55,155 nt of DNA from Bacillota bacterium (GTDB lineage Bacteria > Bacillota > UBA4882 > UBA8346): positions 1 to 55,155 of the forward strand of contig JAEYGI010000046.1 in assembly GCA_023402395.1 (NCBI GenBank), given 5' to 3'. The position numbers were made by a program, and so were the translations under genes. The notes under the pieces were generated by a model that was not told the origin of the DNA, did no database searches, and saw only the letters and a list, made by a program, of their open reading frames with translations. How positions within the stretch are numbered: position 1 is the stretch's first letter; each line of letters starts with the position of its first letter. This document shows positions 37,710-46,114 of this stretch, piece by piece.

Positions 37710-38864
37710 GTGGAGAATCAAACGGAACAAGCCATCAACAACCATCCGGCGGCCGATTCCCGTCCGTCCGACCCGGAGGCCCGGATCTTTCTGGCGTCCC
37801 AATGGAAACTGATGTGGTGGAAGTTTACCCGGCACAAACTGGCCATGGCCGGAGCCGTAATCGTCATCCTTGGTTATCTGACCGCTCTTTTCGCCGAGTT
37901 CCTGGCGCCGTACGATCCCAATCAGGTCAGCATCAAATACCAGCTTTCCCCGCCCTCGCTCCTTCGGATGCGCGACGTTGAAGGCCGCTGGCACCTGCCG
38001 TTCGTGTATGATCTTCAGCGCAGTCTGGATCTGGAGCAGATGCAACTTTCATTCAAACCCGATACCAGCCGGCGCTATCCCGTGAAACTGCTGGTCCGGG
38101 GTCATTCCTACAAGTTATGGGGCCTGTTTCCCTCCGACCGGCATCTGTTCGGGGTGGAAGGCGGGGCTGAGTGGCATCCGCTGGGCACGGACCGGATGGG
38201 CCGGGATATCTTGAGCCGGGTCATTTACGGCACCCGCATTTCGATGTCTATCGGTTTAATCGGCGTCTTTCTCAGTCTGTTTCTGGGGGTCACGATCGGC
38301 GGGTTTTCCGGATATTTCGGCGGCGTCTTTGATACCGTGACCCAACGCGTGATTGAACTGTTGCGCAGCATCCCGAGCCTGCCGCTGTGGCTGGCCCTTT
38401 CGGCCGCTCTGCCGCCCGGATGGCCGCCGCTGCGGATCTATTTCGGAATTACCATTATTTTGTCGTTAATCGGCTGGACCAATATGGCCCGGATCGTCCG
38501 GGGCAAATTCCTGACCTTGCGGGAAGAGGATTTTGTAATGGCTGCCCGGCTCTGTGGGGCGGGCAAGTCCCGGATCGTCTTTTTCCATATGGTCCCGTCC
38601 TTCCTGAGCCATATCATCGCTTCGGTCACCCTGGCCATCCCGGGCATGATCATCGGGGAGACGTCCATGAGCTTTCTCGGCGTCGGCCTGCGGCCGCCGG
38701 TGATCAGTTGGGGCGTGCTGCTCCAGGAAGGCCAGAACATTCAAAGCATCGCCCTGTCGCCATGGGTTCTCTCGCCCGGAGTCTTCGTCGTCATCACGGT
38801 TCTCGCCTTTAACTTCCTGGGGGACGGTCTCCGCGACGCGGCGGATCCTTATGCGAGCATCTGA
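37710..38864 (+). CDS. ABC importer permease, DppC/OppC type
   Basis: Second membrane subunit. I start at the GTG at 37710 because AGGAGGTGA lies five bases upstream; an ATG at 37686, overlapping the previous stop, is in frame but has no ribosome site. The 384 residues include the OppC N-terminal part KFTRHKLAMAGAVIVILGYL, an enlarged extracytoplasmic region (about 75-150), the motif HPLGTDRMGRDILSRVIYGT near 155 and the coupling loop ARLCGAGKSRIVFFHMVP near 280. Confidence 0.94.
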   Translation: MENQTEQAINNHPAADSRPSDPEARIFLASQWKLMWWKFTRHKLAMAGAVIVILGYLTALFAEFLAPYDPNQVSIKYQLSPPSLLRMRDVEGRWHLPFVYDLQRSLDLEQMQLSFKPDTSRRYPVKLLVRGHSYKLWGLFPSDRHLFGVEGGAEWHPLGTDRMGRDILSRVIYGTRISMSIGLIGVFLSLFLGVTIGGFSGYFGGVFDTVTQRVIELLRSIPSLPLWLALSAALPPGWPPLRIYFGITIILSLIGWTNMARIVRGKFLTLREEDFVMAARLCGAGKSRIVFFHMVPSFLSHIIASVTLAIPGMIIGETSMSFLGVGLRPPVISWGVLLQEGQNIQSIALSPWVLSPGVFVVITVLAFNFLGDGLRDAADPYASI

Positions 38865-38888
38865 AATTTTTGGCTGGGAGGCCGAACG

Positions 38889-39944
38889 ATGGAACCATTA
38901 ACAAACGAAAAATCTAGTCAAGACGCGGTTCTTGACCTTCAGAACCTATCGGTTCATTTCCATACCCGGGACGGCGTGGTTCAGGCCTTGCGCGGCGTGG
39001 ACCTGACCATCCCCAAGGGGCGGACCGTGGGAATCGTCGGCGAGAGCGGCTGCGGCAAAAGCGTCATGTCCCAGGCCATTCTGCGGATCATTCCCAAACC
39101 CGGCGCGATTGCCGGGGGCCGGATCATGCTGGCCCGGCGGGACGACGGCCCCGGCACGGCTCCGGTCGATCTGGCGGGGCTGCCGGAACGGGGCGAGGCC
39201 ATCCGTGACATCCGGGGCAAGGATATCGCGATCATCTTTCAGGAGCCGATGACTTCCCTGAGCCCGGTTTACACCATCGGGCATCAGATCGCCGAGTCGG
39301 TGCTGCTCCATGAGAAGGTCGGCAAAGCCGAAGCGCGCCGCCGCGCCATTGAAATGTTGCAACTGGTTGGAATCCCCCGTCCCGAACAGCGGGTCGACGC
39401 CTATACCTTCGAACTATCCGGCGGCATGCGGCAACGGGCGATGATCGCCATGGCCCTTTCCTGCCGGCCGAACCTGCTGATCGCCGACGAACCCACCACC
39501 GCTCTGGACGTGACAATTCAAGCTCAGATCCTGGAGCTATTGAACCGGCTGCAAAGCGAGTTCGGCATGTCGATCATGATGATCACGCACAATTTGGGGA
39601 TCGTGGCCGCTCTAGCCCATCAGGTGGCCGTCATGTATCTGGGCCGTGTGGTTGAGCAAGCCCCGACCATGGAACTGTTCGATCATCCGAAGCATCCTTA
39701 CACCCGGGGGTTGCTGCGGTCCATTCCCCGGATCGGCGCCAAGACCGGTCAACGGCTCTGGGCCATTAAGGGAATGGTCCCCAATCCCTATGCCGCCATT
39801 CCGGGCTGTACCTTCCATCCGCGCTGCCCTGAGTTCAGGCCGGGCCTGTGCGACCGGTCGGTTCCGGCCGTCACCGAGGCGGCGCCGAGCCATCAGGTCA
39901 GTTGCTTCCTTTATTCCGGAGGTGAATCCGATGTCAACCACTAA
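38889..39944 (+). CDS. ABC importer ATPase, DppD/OppD type
   Basis: First nucleotide-binding subunit, 351 residues. Walker A GESGCGKSVM near 53, Q-loop FQEPMTSLSPVY near 117, signature LSGGMRQRAMIAMAL near 176, Walker B LLIADEPTTALD near 197, and the C-terminal oligopeptide-transporter domain with cysteines PGCTFHPRCPEFRPGLC, which in this family can bind an iron-sulfur cluster. It overlaps the next gene by 14 bases. Confidence 0.95.
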   Translation: MEPLTNEKSSQDAVLDLQNLSVHFHTRDGVVQALRGVDLTIPKGRTVGIVGESGCGKSVMSQAILRIIPKPGAIAGGRIMLARRDDGPGTAPVDLAGLPERGEAIRDIRGKDIAIIFQEPMTSLSPVYTIGHQIAESVLLHEKVGKAEARRRAIEMLQLVGIPRPEQRVDAYTFELSGGMRQRAMIAMALSCRPNLLIADEPTTALDVTIQAQILELLNRLQSEFGMSIMMITHNLGIVAALAHQVAVMYLGRVVEQAPTMELFDHPKHPYTRGLLRSIPRIGAKTGQRLWAIKGMVPNPYAAIPGCTFHPRCPEFRPGLCDRSVPAVTEAAPSHQVSCFLYSGGESDVNH

Positions 39945-40956
39945 CGCCGGGCCGTTGCTCGAAATCAAGGACCTCAAGAAATATTTCCCGATCCGCAAAG
40001 GGCTGCTCCGTAAGCACGTCAGCGACGTCAAGGCGGTCGACGGCGTCCGGTTCGACATTTTCCGCGGTGAAACCCTCGGTCTGGTCGGCGAGAGCGGTTG
40101 CGGCAAAACGACCATCGGCCGGATGATCCTGCGGGCCATTGACCCGAGCGCCGGCGAGATCCTGTTCCATTACGAGGACCGGGTCGTGAAGGTCCACGCC
40201 TTGAACGAGGCCGAGCTTCGCCCGTTTCGCCAGAAAATGCAAATGATCTTCCAGGATCCTTACGCTTCCCTGAACCCCCGGCTGACGATTCTGGATATCG
40301 TCGGCGAGCCGCTGATCTGTCTGAAAGGGATGAAAGGTGCGAAGCTGAAGGACAGAGTGGCCGAACTGCTGAACGTCGTGGGCCTCGATCCAAGGTATCT
40401 GTCGCGCTATCCACATGCTTTCAGCGGCGGGCAGCGGCAGCGGATCGGGATCGCCCGCGCCCTGGCCGTAAACCCGGATCTGATCGTGGCCGACGAGGCC
40501 GTTTCGGCCCTGGATGTTTCGATTCAGGCCCAGGTGATCAACTTGCTTGAGGATCTGCAGGAGGAATACAACCTGACTTATCTCTTTATCTCGCACGACC
40601 TTGGCGTGATCGAACATATCTGCGACCGGGTAGCCGTGATGTACGTCGGCAAACTGGTCGAGTTGGCCGATACCGAGGAACTGTATCAAAACCCCGGCCA
40701 TCCGTATACCGAGGCGCTGTTGTCGGCGGTGCCCCGGCCCGATCCCCATCACCGTTTCCAGCGGGTGATGCTCGAAGGCGATGTGGCCGATCCCGGCAAC
40801 CGCCCGGCCGGTTGCTGCTTTCATCCCCGCTGCCGTTACGCCGAGGAACGCTGCCGGATCGAGGAGCCCCAACCGGCCAATGTCGCCGGCCCGGATCGCC
40901 CGCCCCATTTCGTGGCCTGCCACCGGACCGGCTCTCTGGCGCTAAAAGGGGTTTAA
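39931..40956 (+). CDS. ABC importer ATPase, DppF/OppF type
   Basis: Second nucleotide-binding subunit, 341 residues from the ATG at 39931 (GGAGGTG upstream, inside the end of the previous gene). Walker A GESGCGKTTI near 50, signature FSGGQRQRIGIARAL near 160, Walker B LIVADEAVSALD near 182 and the C-terminal cysteines in CCFHPRCRYAEERC, again of the oligopeptide-transporter type. Confidence 0.95.
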   Translation: MSTTNAGPLLEIKDLKKYFPIRKGLLRKHVSDVKAVDGVRFDIFRGETLGLVGESGCGKTTIGRMILRAIDPSAGEILFHYEDRVVKVHALNEAELRPFRQKMQMIFQDPYASLNPRLTILDIVGEPLICLKGMKGAKLKDRVAELLNVVGLDPRYLSRYPHAFSGGQRQRIGIARALAVNPDLIVADEAVSALDVSIQAQVINLLEDLQEEYNLTYLFISHDLGVIEHICDRVAVMYVGKLVELADTEELYQNPGHPYTEALLSAVPRPDPHHRFQRVMLEGDVADPGNRPAGCCFHPRCRYAEERCRIEEPQPANVAGPDRPPHFVACHRTGSLALKGV

Positions 40957-40976
40957 CTTTATGTAAGGAGGAACAC

Positions 40977-42143
40977 ATGCTGCAATTGACCGAAACCCAA
41001 CGCCGCAAATTCGAACACGGCCTGGCCTTCGCCCTCGCTCGGGTCGACTCCATCGCCCGGCAGCTTGAAGCCAGGGACTACGCCTTTCATTTTTCCACCC
41101 ACCCCGACGGGTCGCTAGAGCCGGCGCCCGGCCCCAAATGGGGCGACGGCCATTGGGTCGGCCTGCTCTGGCTCGCCTATGAGGCCACCGGGGATGAGAA
41201 GTATCTGAACTGGGCCAAAACCTGGACCGGCCGGATCGAACCGCGCCAGACCGACACCTGGACCCACGATCTCGGGTTCCTGCTCGGCCTCTCGCATCTG
41301 AAAGGCTATTCCATCGTTCATGATCCGCATTATCTTGAGGTCGCGCTGACCGCCGCCGATTATTATACTAAGCGGCTCAATCCCAAAATCAGCCTGATTC
41401 AGTGGCATTCGACCCCGGACGACGAGTCCGACAATTTCTATTCGGTAATCGACGCCATGATGAATATCGCCTTGATGTGGTGGGCGTCCATCTATACCGG
41501 GGACCGGCGCTATTACGACGTCGGGTTCGCCGAGGCGGCGGGCGTCAAGCGTTATCTGGTCCGGGGCGATTTTTCGACCGGGCACGTGATCCATTACGAG
41601 CCCCGCACCGGCCGCTTCATCGGCCTGAATCAGGGCCAGGGCTACCACGCCGACTCCTGCTGGGCCCGGGGGCACGCCTGGGCGCTCTATGGTTACGCTC
41701 ACGCCTACCGGATGACCTGGCACAAGCCGTTCCTAGATTATTCGATGGGCTTGGCCGACTATTTAATCAACCATCTGCCCGAGGATTCCGTGCCCTACTG
41801 GGATTACAACTGCCCCGATCTTCCCGATACCTACCGGGATACGTCGGCCGCTTCCCCCTATGCTTCCGGCCTGTTCGAGCTGGCCCTGGTCACGGGCGAT
41901 CCAGTCCAGTCGGACTGCTACCGGGCATTGGCCCACCGGATTCTCGAATCCTTGACCGACCATTATCTAACCGAGGGCACGCCCCATCAAGGAATTCTGC
42001 TGCACGGCGCCCAGTTCGTCCCGAAAGTCGGCCGACACGACTCCAACGGCCGCGAGAATAACTGCCTGGTCTGGGGCGATTATTACTATTTGGAGGGGAT
42101 CCTGCGCGCCTTGGGCAAGTGGAGCGCTTGCGAGCATTTTTAA
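40977..42143 (+). CDS. Unsaturated glucuronyl hydrolase, GH88 family
   Basis: Removes the 4,5-unsaturated uronic acid that polysaccharide lyases leave at the non-reducing end of oligosaccharides. The 388-residue cytosolic protein has GDGHWVGLLWLAYEATGDEK near 55, the Asp of THDLGFLLGLS (D101) and of VIDAMMNIALMWW (D159), corresponding to the two functional aspartates of Bacillus UGL, and WARGHAWALYGYAHAYR near 225. AAGGAGG lies upstream of the ATG. It closes the operon with the importer and is the best clue to its substrate. Confidence 0.93.
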   Translation: MLQLTETQRRKFEHGLAFALARVDSIARQLEARDYAFHFSTHPDGSLEPAPGPKWGDGHWVGLLWLAYEATGDEKYLNWAKTWTGRIEPRQTDTWTHDLGFLLGLSHLKGYSIVHDPHYLEVALTAADYYTKRLNPKISLIQWHSTPDDESDNFYSVIDAMMNIALMWWASIYTGDRRYYDVGFAEAAGVKRYLVRGDFSTGHVIHYEPRTGRFIGLNQGQGYHADSCWARGHAWALYGYAHAYRMTWHKPFLDYSMGLADYLINHLPEDSVPYWDYNCPDLPDTYRDTSAASPYASGLFELALVTGDPVQSDCYRALAHRILESLTDHYLTEGTPHQGILLHGAQFVPKVGRHDSNGRENNCLVWGDYYYLEGILRALGKWSACEHF

Positions 42144-42163
42144 CGATGCCCTTGATTTTTCGA

Positions 42164-42196
42164 TTAATTCGCCGGCCTCCAGCCGGCGAATTTTGC
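42164..42196 (+). terminator. Terminator of the carbohydrate operon
   Basis: AATTCGCCGGC-CTCCA-GCCGGCGAATT followed by TTGCTATTTT, 22 bases after the GH88 stop codon. Confidence 0.92.
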
Positions 42197-42290
42197 TATT
42201 TTGCTATATCAAAGAATGAAAAATAAACATCCCGCTTTTCAGAAGCCGGCTGTAAATAAGCAAATGGCGGCAGTTGCCTTCGACCACTCC

Positions 42291-43058
42291 TCACTCCGAA
42301 ACCGCCGCCCGCAGCTCGCTGCCGATCTTCCCGGCCAATTCTTGATAGACCCCGCTCATCGGACAGCCGGGAAACGCTTCAATGACCGTGCAACCCAGGT
42401 TCTCCGCCTGTTGGACATGGCAGTCCCTCGGGATATACTGCACGATTTCGCTGCCGATCTCCGCCGCCGCTTTCTCCACCAGTTCGGTCTCGGCCTCAAT
42501 ACCCTTGGCGTTCAGGATCAACCCTTTCAACCTGGCATAGCCGCGATTCCGGAATTGATTAATGGCGCTGGAAATATTGGCCGCCGCGTACAGTGACATC
42601 ATTTCGCCCGAGGTGACGATATAAACGTCCTCAGCGTACCCTTCCCGCAACGGCATGGCGAATCCGCCGCAGACCACGTCCCCCAGGACGTCATACAGCA
42701 CCACGTCGGGACGGTGGATCTCAAAAGCATGCAACTCTTCCAGCGTCTCAAAGGCGGTGATGATCCCGCGTCCGGCGCAACCGATCCCGGGCGTGGGGCC
42801 GCCAGCCTCCACGCAGAGCACGCCGTTAAAGCCTTCGAAGACCACATCGGCCAGGGCCAACCGGTCTTTATTGCGCTTGATCGTATCCAGCACCGTCGGG
42901 ATATTTTTTCCTCGCATCAGATTCTTGGTGGAATCGGCTTTGGGGTCGCAGCCGATCTGCATTACTTTCATCCCCATGGTCGATAAAGCGGCCGACAGAT
43001 TGGAGACCGTGGTCGATTTGCCGATGCCGCCCTTGCCGTAAATCGCGATTTTTTTCAT
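42291..43058 (-). CDS. NifH-like ATP-dependent reductase (nitrogenase-like Fe protein)
   Basis: Predicted dimeric electron donor that uses ATP to deliver low-potential electrons to the two component-1-like proteins of this operon. The 255 residues keep every key NifH feature: P-loop GKGGIGKSTT (9-17), switch region CDPKADST (37-44), and both cysteines that hold the shared 4Fe-4S cluster, C94 in GIGCAGRG and C130 in DVVCGGFAMP. R97, the usual ADP-ribosylation site, is also present. It is shorter than NifH (about 275-295) at the C-terminus. No nifB, nifE/N or nifV is near, so nitrogen fixation is unlikely. AAGGAGG precedes the ATG. Confidence 0.93.
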   Translation of the reverse strand: MKKIAIYGKGGIGKSTTVSNLSAALSTMGMKVMQIGCDPKADSTKNLMRGKNIPTVLDTIKRNKDRLALADVVFEGFNGVLCVEAGGPTPGIGCAGRGIITAFETLEELHAFEIHRPDVVLYDVLGDVVCGGFAMPLREGYAEDVYIVTSGEMMSLYAAANISSAINQFRNRGYARLKGLILNAKGIEAETELVEKAAAEIGSEIVQYIPRDCHVQQAENLGCTVIEAFPGCPMSGVYQELAGKIGSELRAAVSE

Positions 43059-43085
43059 GGATTCCTAATCCTCCTTATACCCCCG

Positions 43086-43886
43086 CTATCCGCAGTTCAG
43101 CTCCGCCAGTTCCACCGGGAAGATGGTGCTGTAATGTTGATCTCCGTCCGAAAATGGCACCATCCGGACCCGGACCCCGAAAAACTCCTTCAAATTGGCT
43201 TCGGTGATGATCGACCGGGCCGGGCCGAAGATGTATTGGCCGCCTTTTCCCAGCATCAGGGTAAGATCGGAGATGCGGAAGGCATTCTCCGGATAATGGG
43301 TGTTGATGACGCAACTGATGCCCCGCTGGCCGGCGATCTGCTTCAACCGTTCCAGGACCAGCAACTGATTGCGAAAGTCCAGATGCGACTCGGGTTCGTC
43401 CAGGATCACCAGCCGGGGGTTGGAAACCAGCGCTCTGGCGATCAGGGCCAGCTGCAGTTCACCGCCGCTGATTGCGGAGCAGCGCTTGGCCTGGAGATGG
43501 GCGATGCCCAAGTCGTTCATGGCCTCCAACGCCAATTGGTAATCGGCCGGCCCGGGCGCGGCGAACATTCTGATATACGGAGCCCGGCCCATGACCACCG
43601 CGTCCAGCGCGCGGTATGGCACGGAGAAACTCTTGGCCTGCGGGACATAGCTGACCTTTTTCCAAAACTCGGCCGCGGCGATCCGGGCGATCGGCGCGTT
43701 CTCCAACAGACTCCGGCCGCCCTGCCATTTCAAAAGGCCAACCATGCACTTAAGCAGCGTGGTTTTGCCGGCACCGTTCGGCCCCAGCACGGTCAGGATC
43801 CGGCCTTCCGGCACCTCGAAACTGACGCCGTCCAAAATCCGGCGGCCCGCATCGTAGCCGAAAACGCCTTGTTCCACCCTTAACAT
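43086..43886 (-). CDS. Metal-chelate/cobalamin-type ABC importer ATPase (FecE/BtuD-like)
   Basis: ATPase of the importer, 266 residues from the ATG at 43886, which overlaps the permease stop by one base (TAATG). Walker A GPNGAGKTTLLK near 36, signature ISGGELQLALIARAL near 137 and Walker B RLVILDEPESHLD near 159. The C-terminus is extended by a small tail (VPFSDGDQHYSTIFPVELAE). The open frame runs 80 codons further upstream but only as a shadow of the permease gene. Confidence 0.93.
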   Translation of the reverse strand: MLRVEQGVFGYDAGRRILDGVSFEVPEGRILTVLGPNGAGKTTLLKCMVGLLKWQGGRSLLENAPIARIAAAEFWKKVSYVPQAKSFSVPYRALDAVVMGRAPYIRMFAAPGPADYQLALEAMNDLGIAHLQAKRCSAISGGELQLALIARALVSNPRLVILDEPESHLDFRNQLLVLERLKQIAGQRGISCVINTHYPENAFRISDLTLMLGKGGQYIFGPARSIITEANLKEFFGVRVRMVPFSDGDQHYSTIFPVELAELNCG

Positions 43887-44926
43887 TAATTCCAACCTCC
43901 CCCGGTCTTTTTCAGCAAATAGGCAAAAAAGGGCGCACCCGCCATGGCGGTCAGAATGGACAGGGGAATTTCGGCCGCGGTCGCGGTCCGGGCGATCATA
44001 TCGATCAGTAGCATGTAGACGGCGCCCAGCGACAACGAAGCGGGCAAGATGGCCCGGTAATCGTTTCCGACCAGCATCCGGACGGCATGGGGAATCACCA
44101 GGCCCACCCAACCGACGAACCCGCAAGTGGAGACGGTGGCCGCCGTCACCATGGTTGAGGCGGCGATCACGATCCAGCGCAACCGGCCGACATTAACCCC
44201 CATGCTGCGCGCCTCGTCTTCGCTCAAGGAAAGCAGATTGATCCGCCAGCGCACCAGGAGCAGGGCCGTCGCGCCGATGGCGATGAAAACGCCGGCAATG
44301 CCCAGGTCCCGGTAGGAGGCGGCCGAAAGGCTGCCCATCAGCCAATAGGTGATGGTCGGCAGCTTGGAGTCAGGATCGGCGATGTATTTGATCAGTGAAA
44401 TCATCGCCTGAAAAAAGGTGGAGACCACCACGCCGGATAGGATCAACATCAGGATCTGCTGCCCTTTGTGGACCCGGCTGAGCAGGAAGGTGAGCCCGAT
44501 GGCCGCCATGCCGAAGAGCAACGCCAGGAGTTGCACGGCGATCAAGTTCTGGTCGAACAACAGCAAGGCCAAGGCGGCCCCAAATCCGGTTCCCGAGGAG
44601 ACGCCCAACGCGTCCGGACTGGCCAGGGGGTTTCCGAAGATCCCTTGAAACGAAGCGCCGGCAATCGAGAGCGCGGCGCCCACTAGCATGGCCAAGGCCA
44701 CGCGCGGCAAACGGACCTGCATGACGACGGAATAGTCAAAATCGCTCCAGGCGGCTTCCATCGGGAAAAACTGCGACCCCAGGATTTTGACCACCGTTGA
44801 CGGCGTTACGTAATATCTGCCGACCGCCAGCGCCATAACGCCGCAAAGGACCGGAAGCAGCCCCAAAAGGAGCCACTTCCAATTGTCCCGTAAATATCGT
44901 TTGTGAATGCCGATCGATACGCTCAT
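43886..44926 (-). CDS. Metal-chelate/cobalamin-type ABC importer permease (FecCD/BtuC family)
   Basis: Ten-helix membrane subunit, 346 residues. Family signatures are VMQVRLPRVALAMLVGAALS near 68, QGIFGNPLASPDALGVSSG near 92, and the C-terminal FVGWVGLVIPHAVRMLVGND near 272. The start at 44926 has GGAGGG upstream. The FecCD family imports ferric siderophores, heme, cobalamin or other metal chelates; the sequence does not say which. Confidence 0.94.
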   Translation of the reverse strand: MSVSIGIHKRYLRDNWKWLLLGLLPVLCGVMALAVGRYYVTPSTVVKILGSQFFPMEAAWSDFDYSVVMQVRLPRVALAMLVGAALSIAGASFQGIFGNPLASPDALGVSSGTGFGAALALLLFDQNLIAVQLLALLFGMAAIGLTFLLSRVHKGQQILMLILSGVVVSTFFQAMISLIKYIADPDSKLPTITYWLMGSLSAASYRDLGIAGVFIAIGATALLLVRWRINLLSLSEDEARSMGVNVGRLRWIVIAASTMVTAATVSTCGFVGWVGLVIPHAVRMLVGNDYRAILPASLSLGAVYMLLIDMIARTATAAEIPLSILTAMAGAPFFAYLLKKTGGGWN

Positions 44927-44950
44927 GTCAAAACCCTCCACCCGCTTCCT

Positions 44951-46069
44951 TTAGGCGTCCTTAGCGGCCTCCCGGGGCGGATTGAGCATCTTTTGAATCT
45001 GCGGATCGGTCAGGCGGTAATTATAAAACTTCTGGTAATACGCTTTGATCTCGTTCTCGAACCGCATCTCCTTGAACAGCTCGGGGTGATTCTTCTGCGC
45101 CAGCCATTTCAGCATCAGCGGCGCGTCGGTGCTGGGCGGGTACCAGCGGTAAATCCCCAGGGGAACTTTGTATACCTTTTTATCCTTGACCGCCTTCACC
45201 CGGCTCCAGTCCTGGCCGTTGACCTTATTGTCCAGCAGATCCCCGGGCAAGGTTTCGGTGAAGTTGGTAATGTAGATGATCTCCGGGTCCCATTTGTAAA
45301 TCTGCTCCATATTCACTGCCGGAGTGCCTTTCAACTCGGCGGCGACATTCACCGCGCCGGTGGCGTCCAGCCAGAATTGGCCGAAATGGCCTTTGCCGGG
45401 CACGACAATCTCTTTCTCGTTGTGCCTGAACAAGAACAGGGCGCGTGGTTTTTGTTGGGCCGGAACCGATTTGAGCTTGGCGTCGATCATCGCCAGCGCC
45501 TCCACGGAATGCGCCTTGAACTCTTCCACCTTGGATTCCTTCCCCAGGATTTGGCCCAACAGTTTCATCCAGGTGTAGACATTTTCGATGGCGTTGCCGT
45601 CGGCCAGGGCCGTGGTTTTGAAGGCTACCGCCGGAATTCCGGTTTTCTCCAGTTTGCTTTGCTCCGGCGTGTTCTCGGCCCGGAACAGCACCACATCCGG
45701 CCGGAGTTTCATCAGTTCTTCCAGGTTGACATCGGTGCCGGTGACAAAGCCGGTTTCGGCCTTCATGATCCCCGGATCCATCACCGCCAGCATCGATACT
45801 CCGGCCGCGCTTTTGGATGCCGGGGGAATTCCTACTAACTTTTGGGCCGAACCGTCCACCATAAAGAAGACCGACGGCAGCGGCCAGATCGTGGTGATCG
45901 CGACCCGCTTCACCTCGGCCGGGAGTTTGACGGTTCTTCCGTTCTGATCGACGATGGTCCGCTCCGCCTTGGCTCCCAACGCCTCGCCGCCAAGACGGAC
46001 GCCGACCGTCCCCCAGACCAATGCCAGCAACAACATAACCATGACTGTGTTTTTCGTCAAGTTCCGCAT
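44951..46069 (-). CDS. Metal-chelate/cobalamin-type solute-binding protein (FecB/BtuF family)
   Basis: Periplasmic capture protein, 372 residues from the ATG at 46069 (GAGGT upstream). It has a signal peptide (TVMVMLLLALVWGTVGVRLG) with no lipobox cysteine. The class III binding-protein fold is seen in RTIVDQNGRTVKLPAEVKRV near 37, VNLEELMKLRPDVVLF near 115 and the C-terminal lobe containing WDPEIIYITNF. Class III proteins bind siderophores, heme, corrinoids and metal-nicotianamine-like complexes. It lies 45 bp after the second component-1-like gene, in the same operon. Confidence 0.92.
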   Translation of the reverse strand: MRNLTKNTVMVMLLLALVWGTVGVRLGGEALGAKAERTIVDQNGRTVKLPAEVKRVAITTIWPLPSVFFMVDGSAQKLVGIPPASKSAAGVSMLAVMDPGIMKAETGFVTGTDVNLEELMKLRPDVVLFRAENTPEQSKLEKTGIPAVAFKTTALADGNAIENVYTWMKLLGQILGKESKVEEFKAHSVEALAMIDAKLKSVPAQQKPRALFLFRHNEKEIVVPGKGHFGQFWLDATGAVNVAAELKGTPAVNMEQIYKWDPEIIYITNFTETLPGDLLDNKVNGQDWSRVKAVKDKKVYKVPLGIYRWYPPSTDAPLMLKWLAQKNHPELFKEMRFENEIKAYYQKFYNYRLTDPQIQKMLNPPREAAKDA

Positions 46070-46114
46070 GATTGACCTCACTTTCCCTATCTTTCGTTTT
46101 TTTATGGCCTCACT

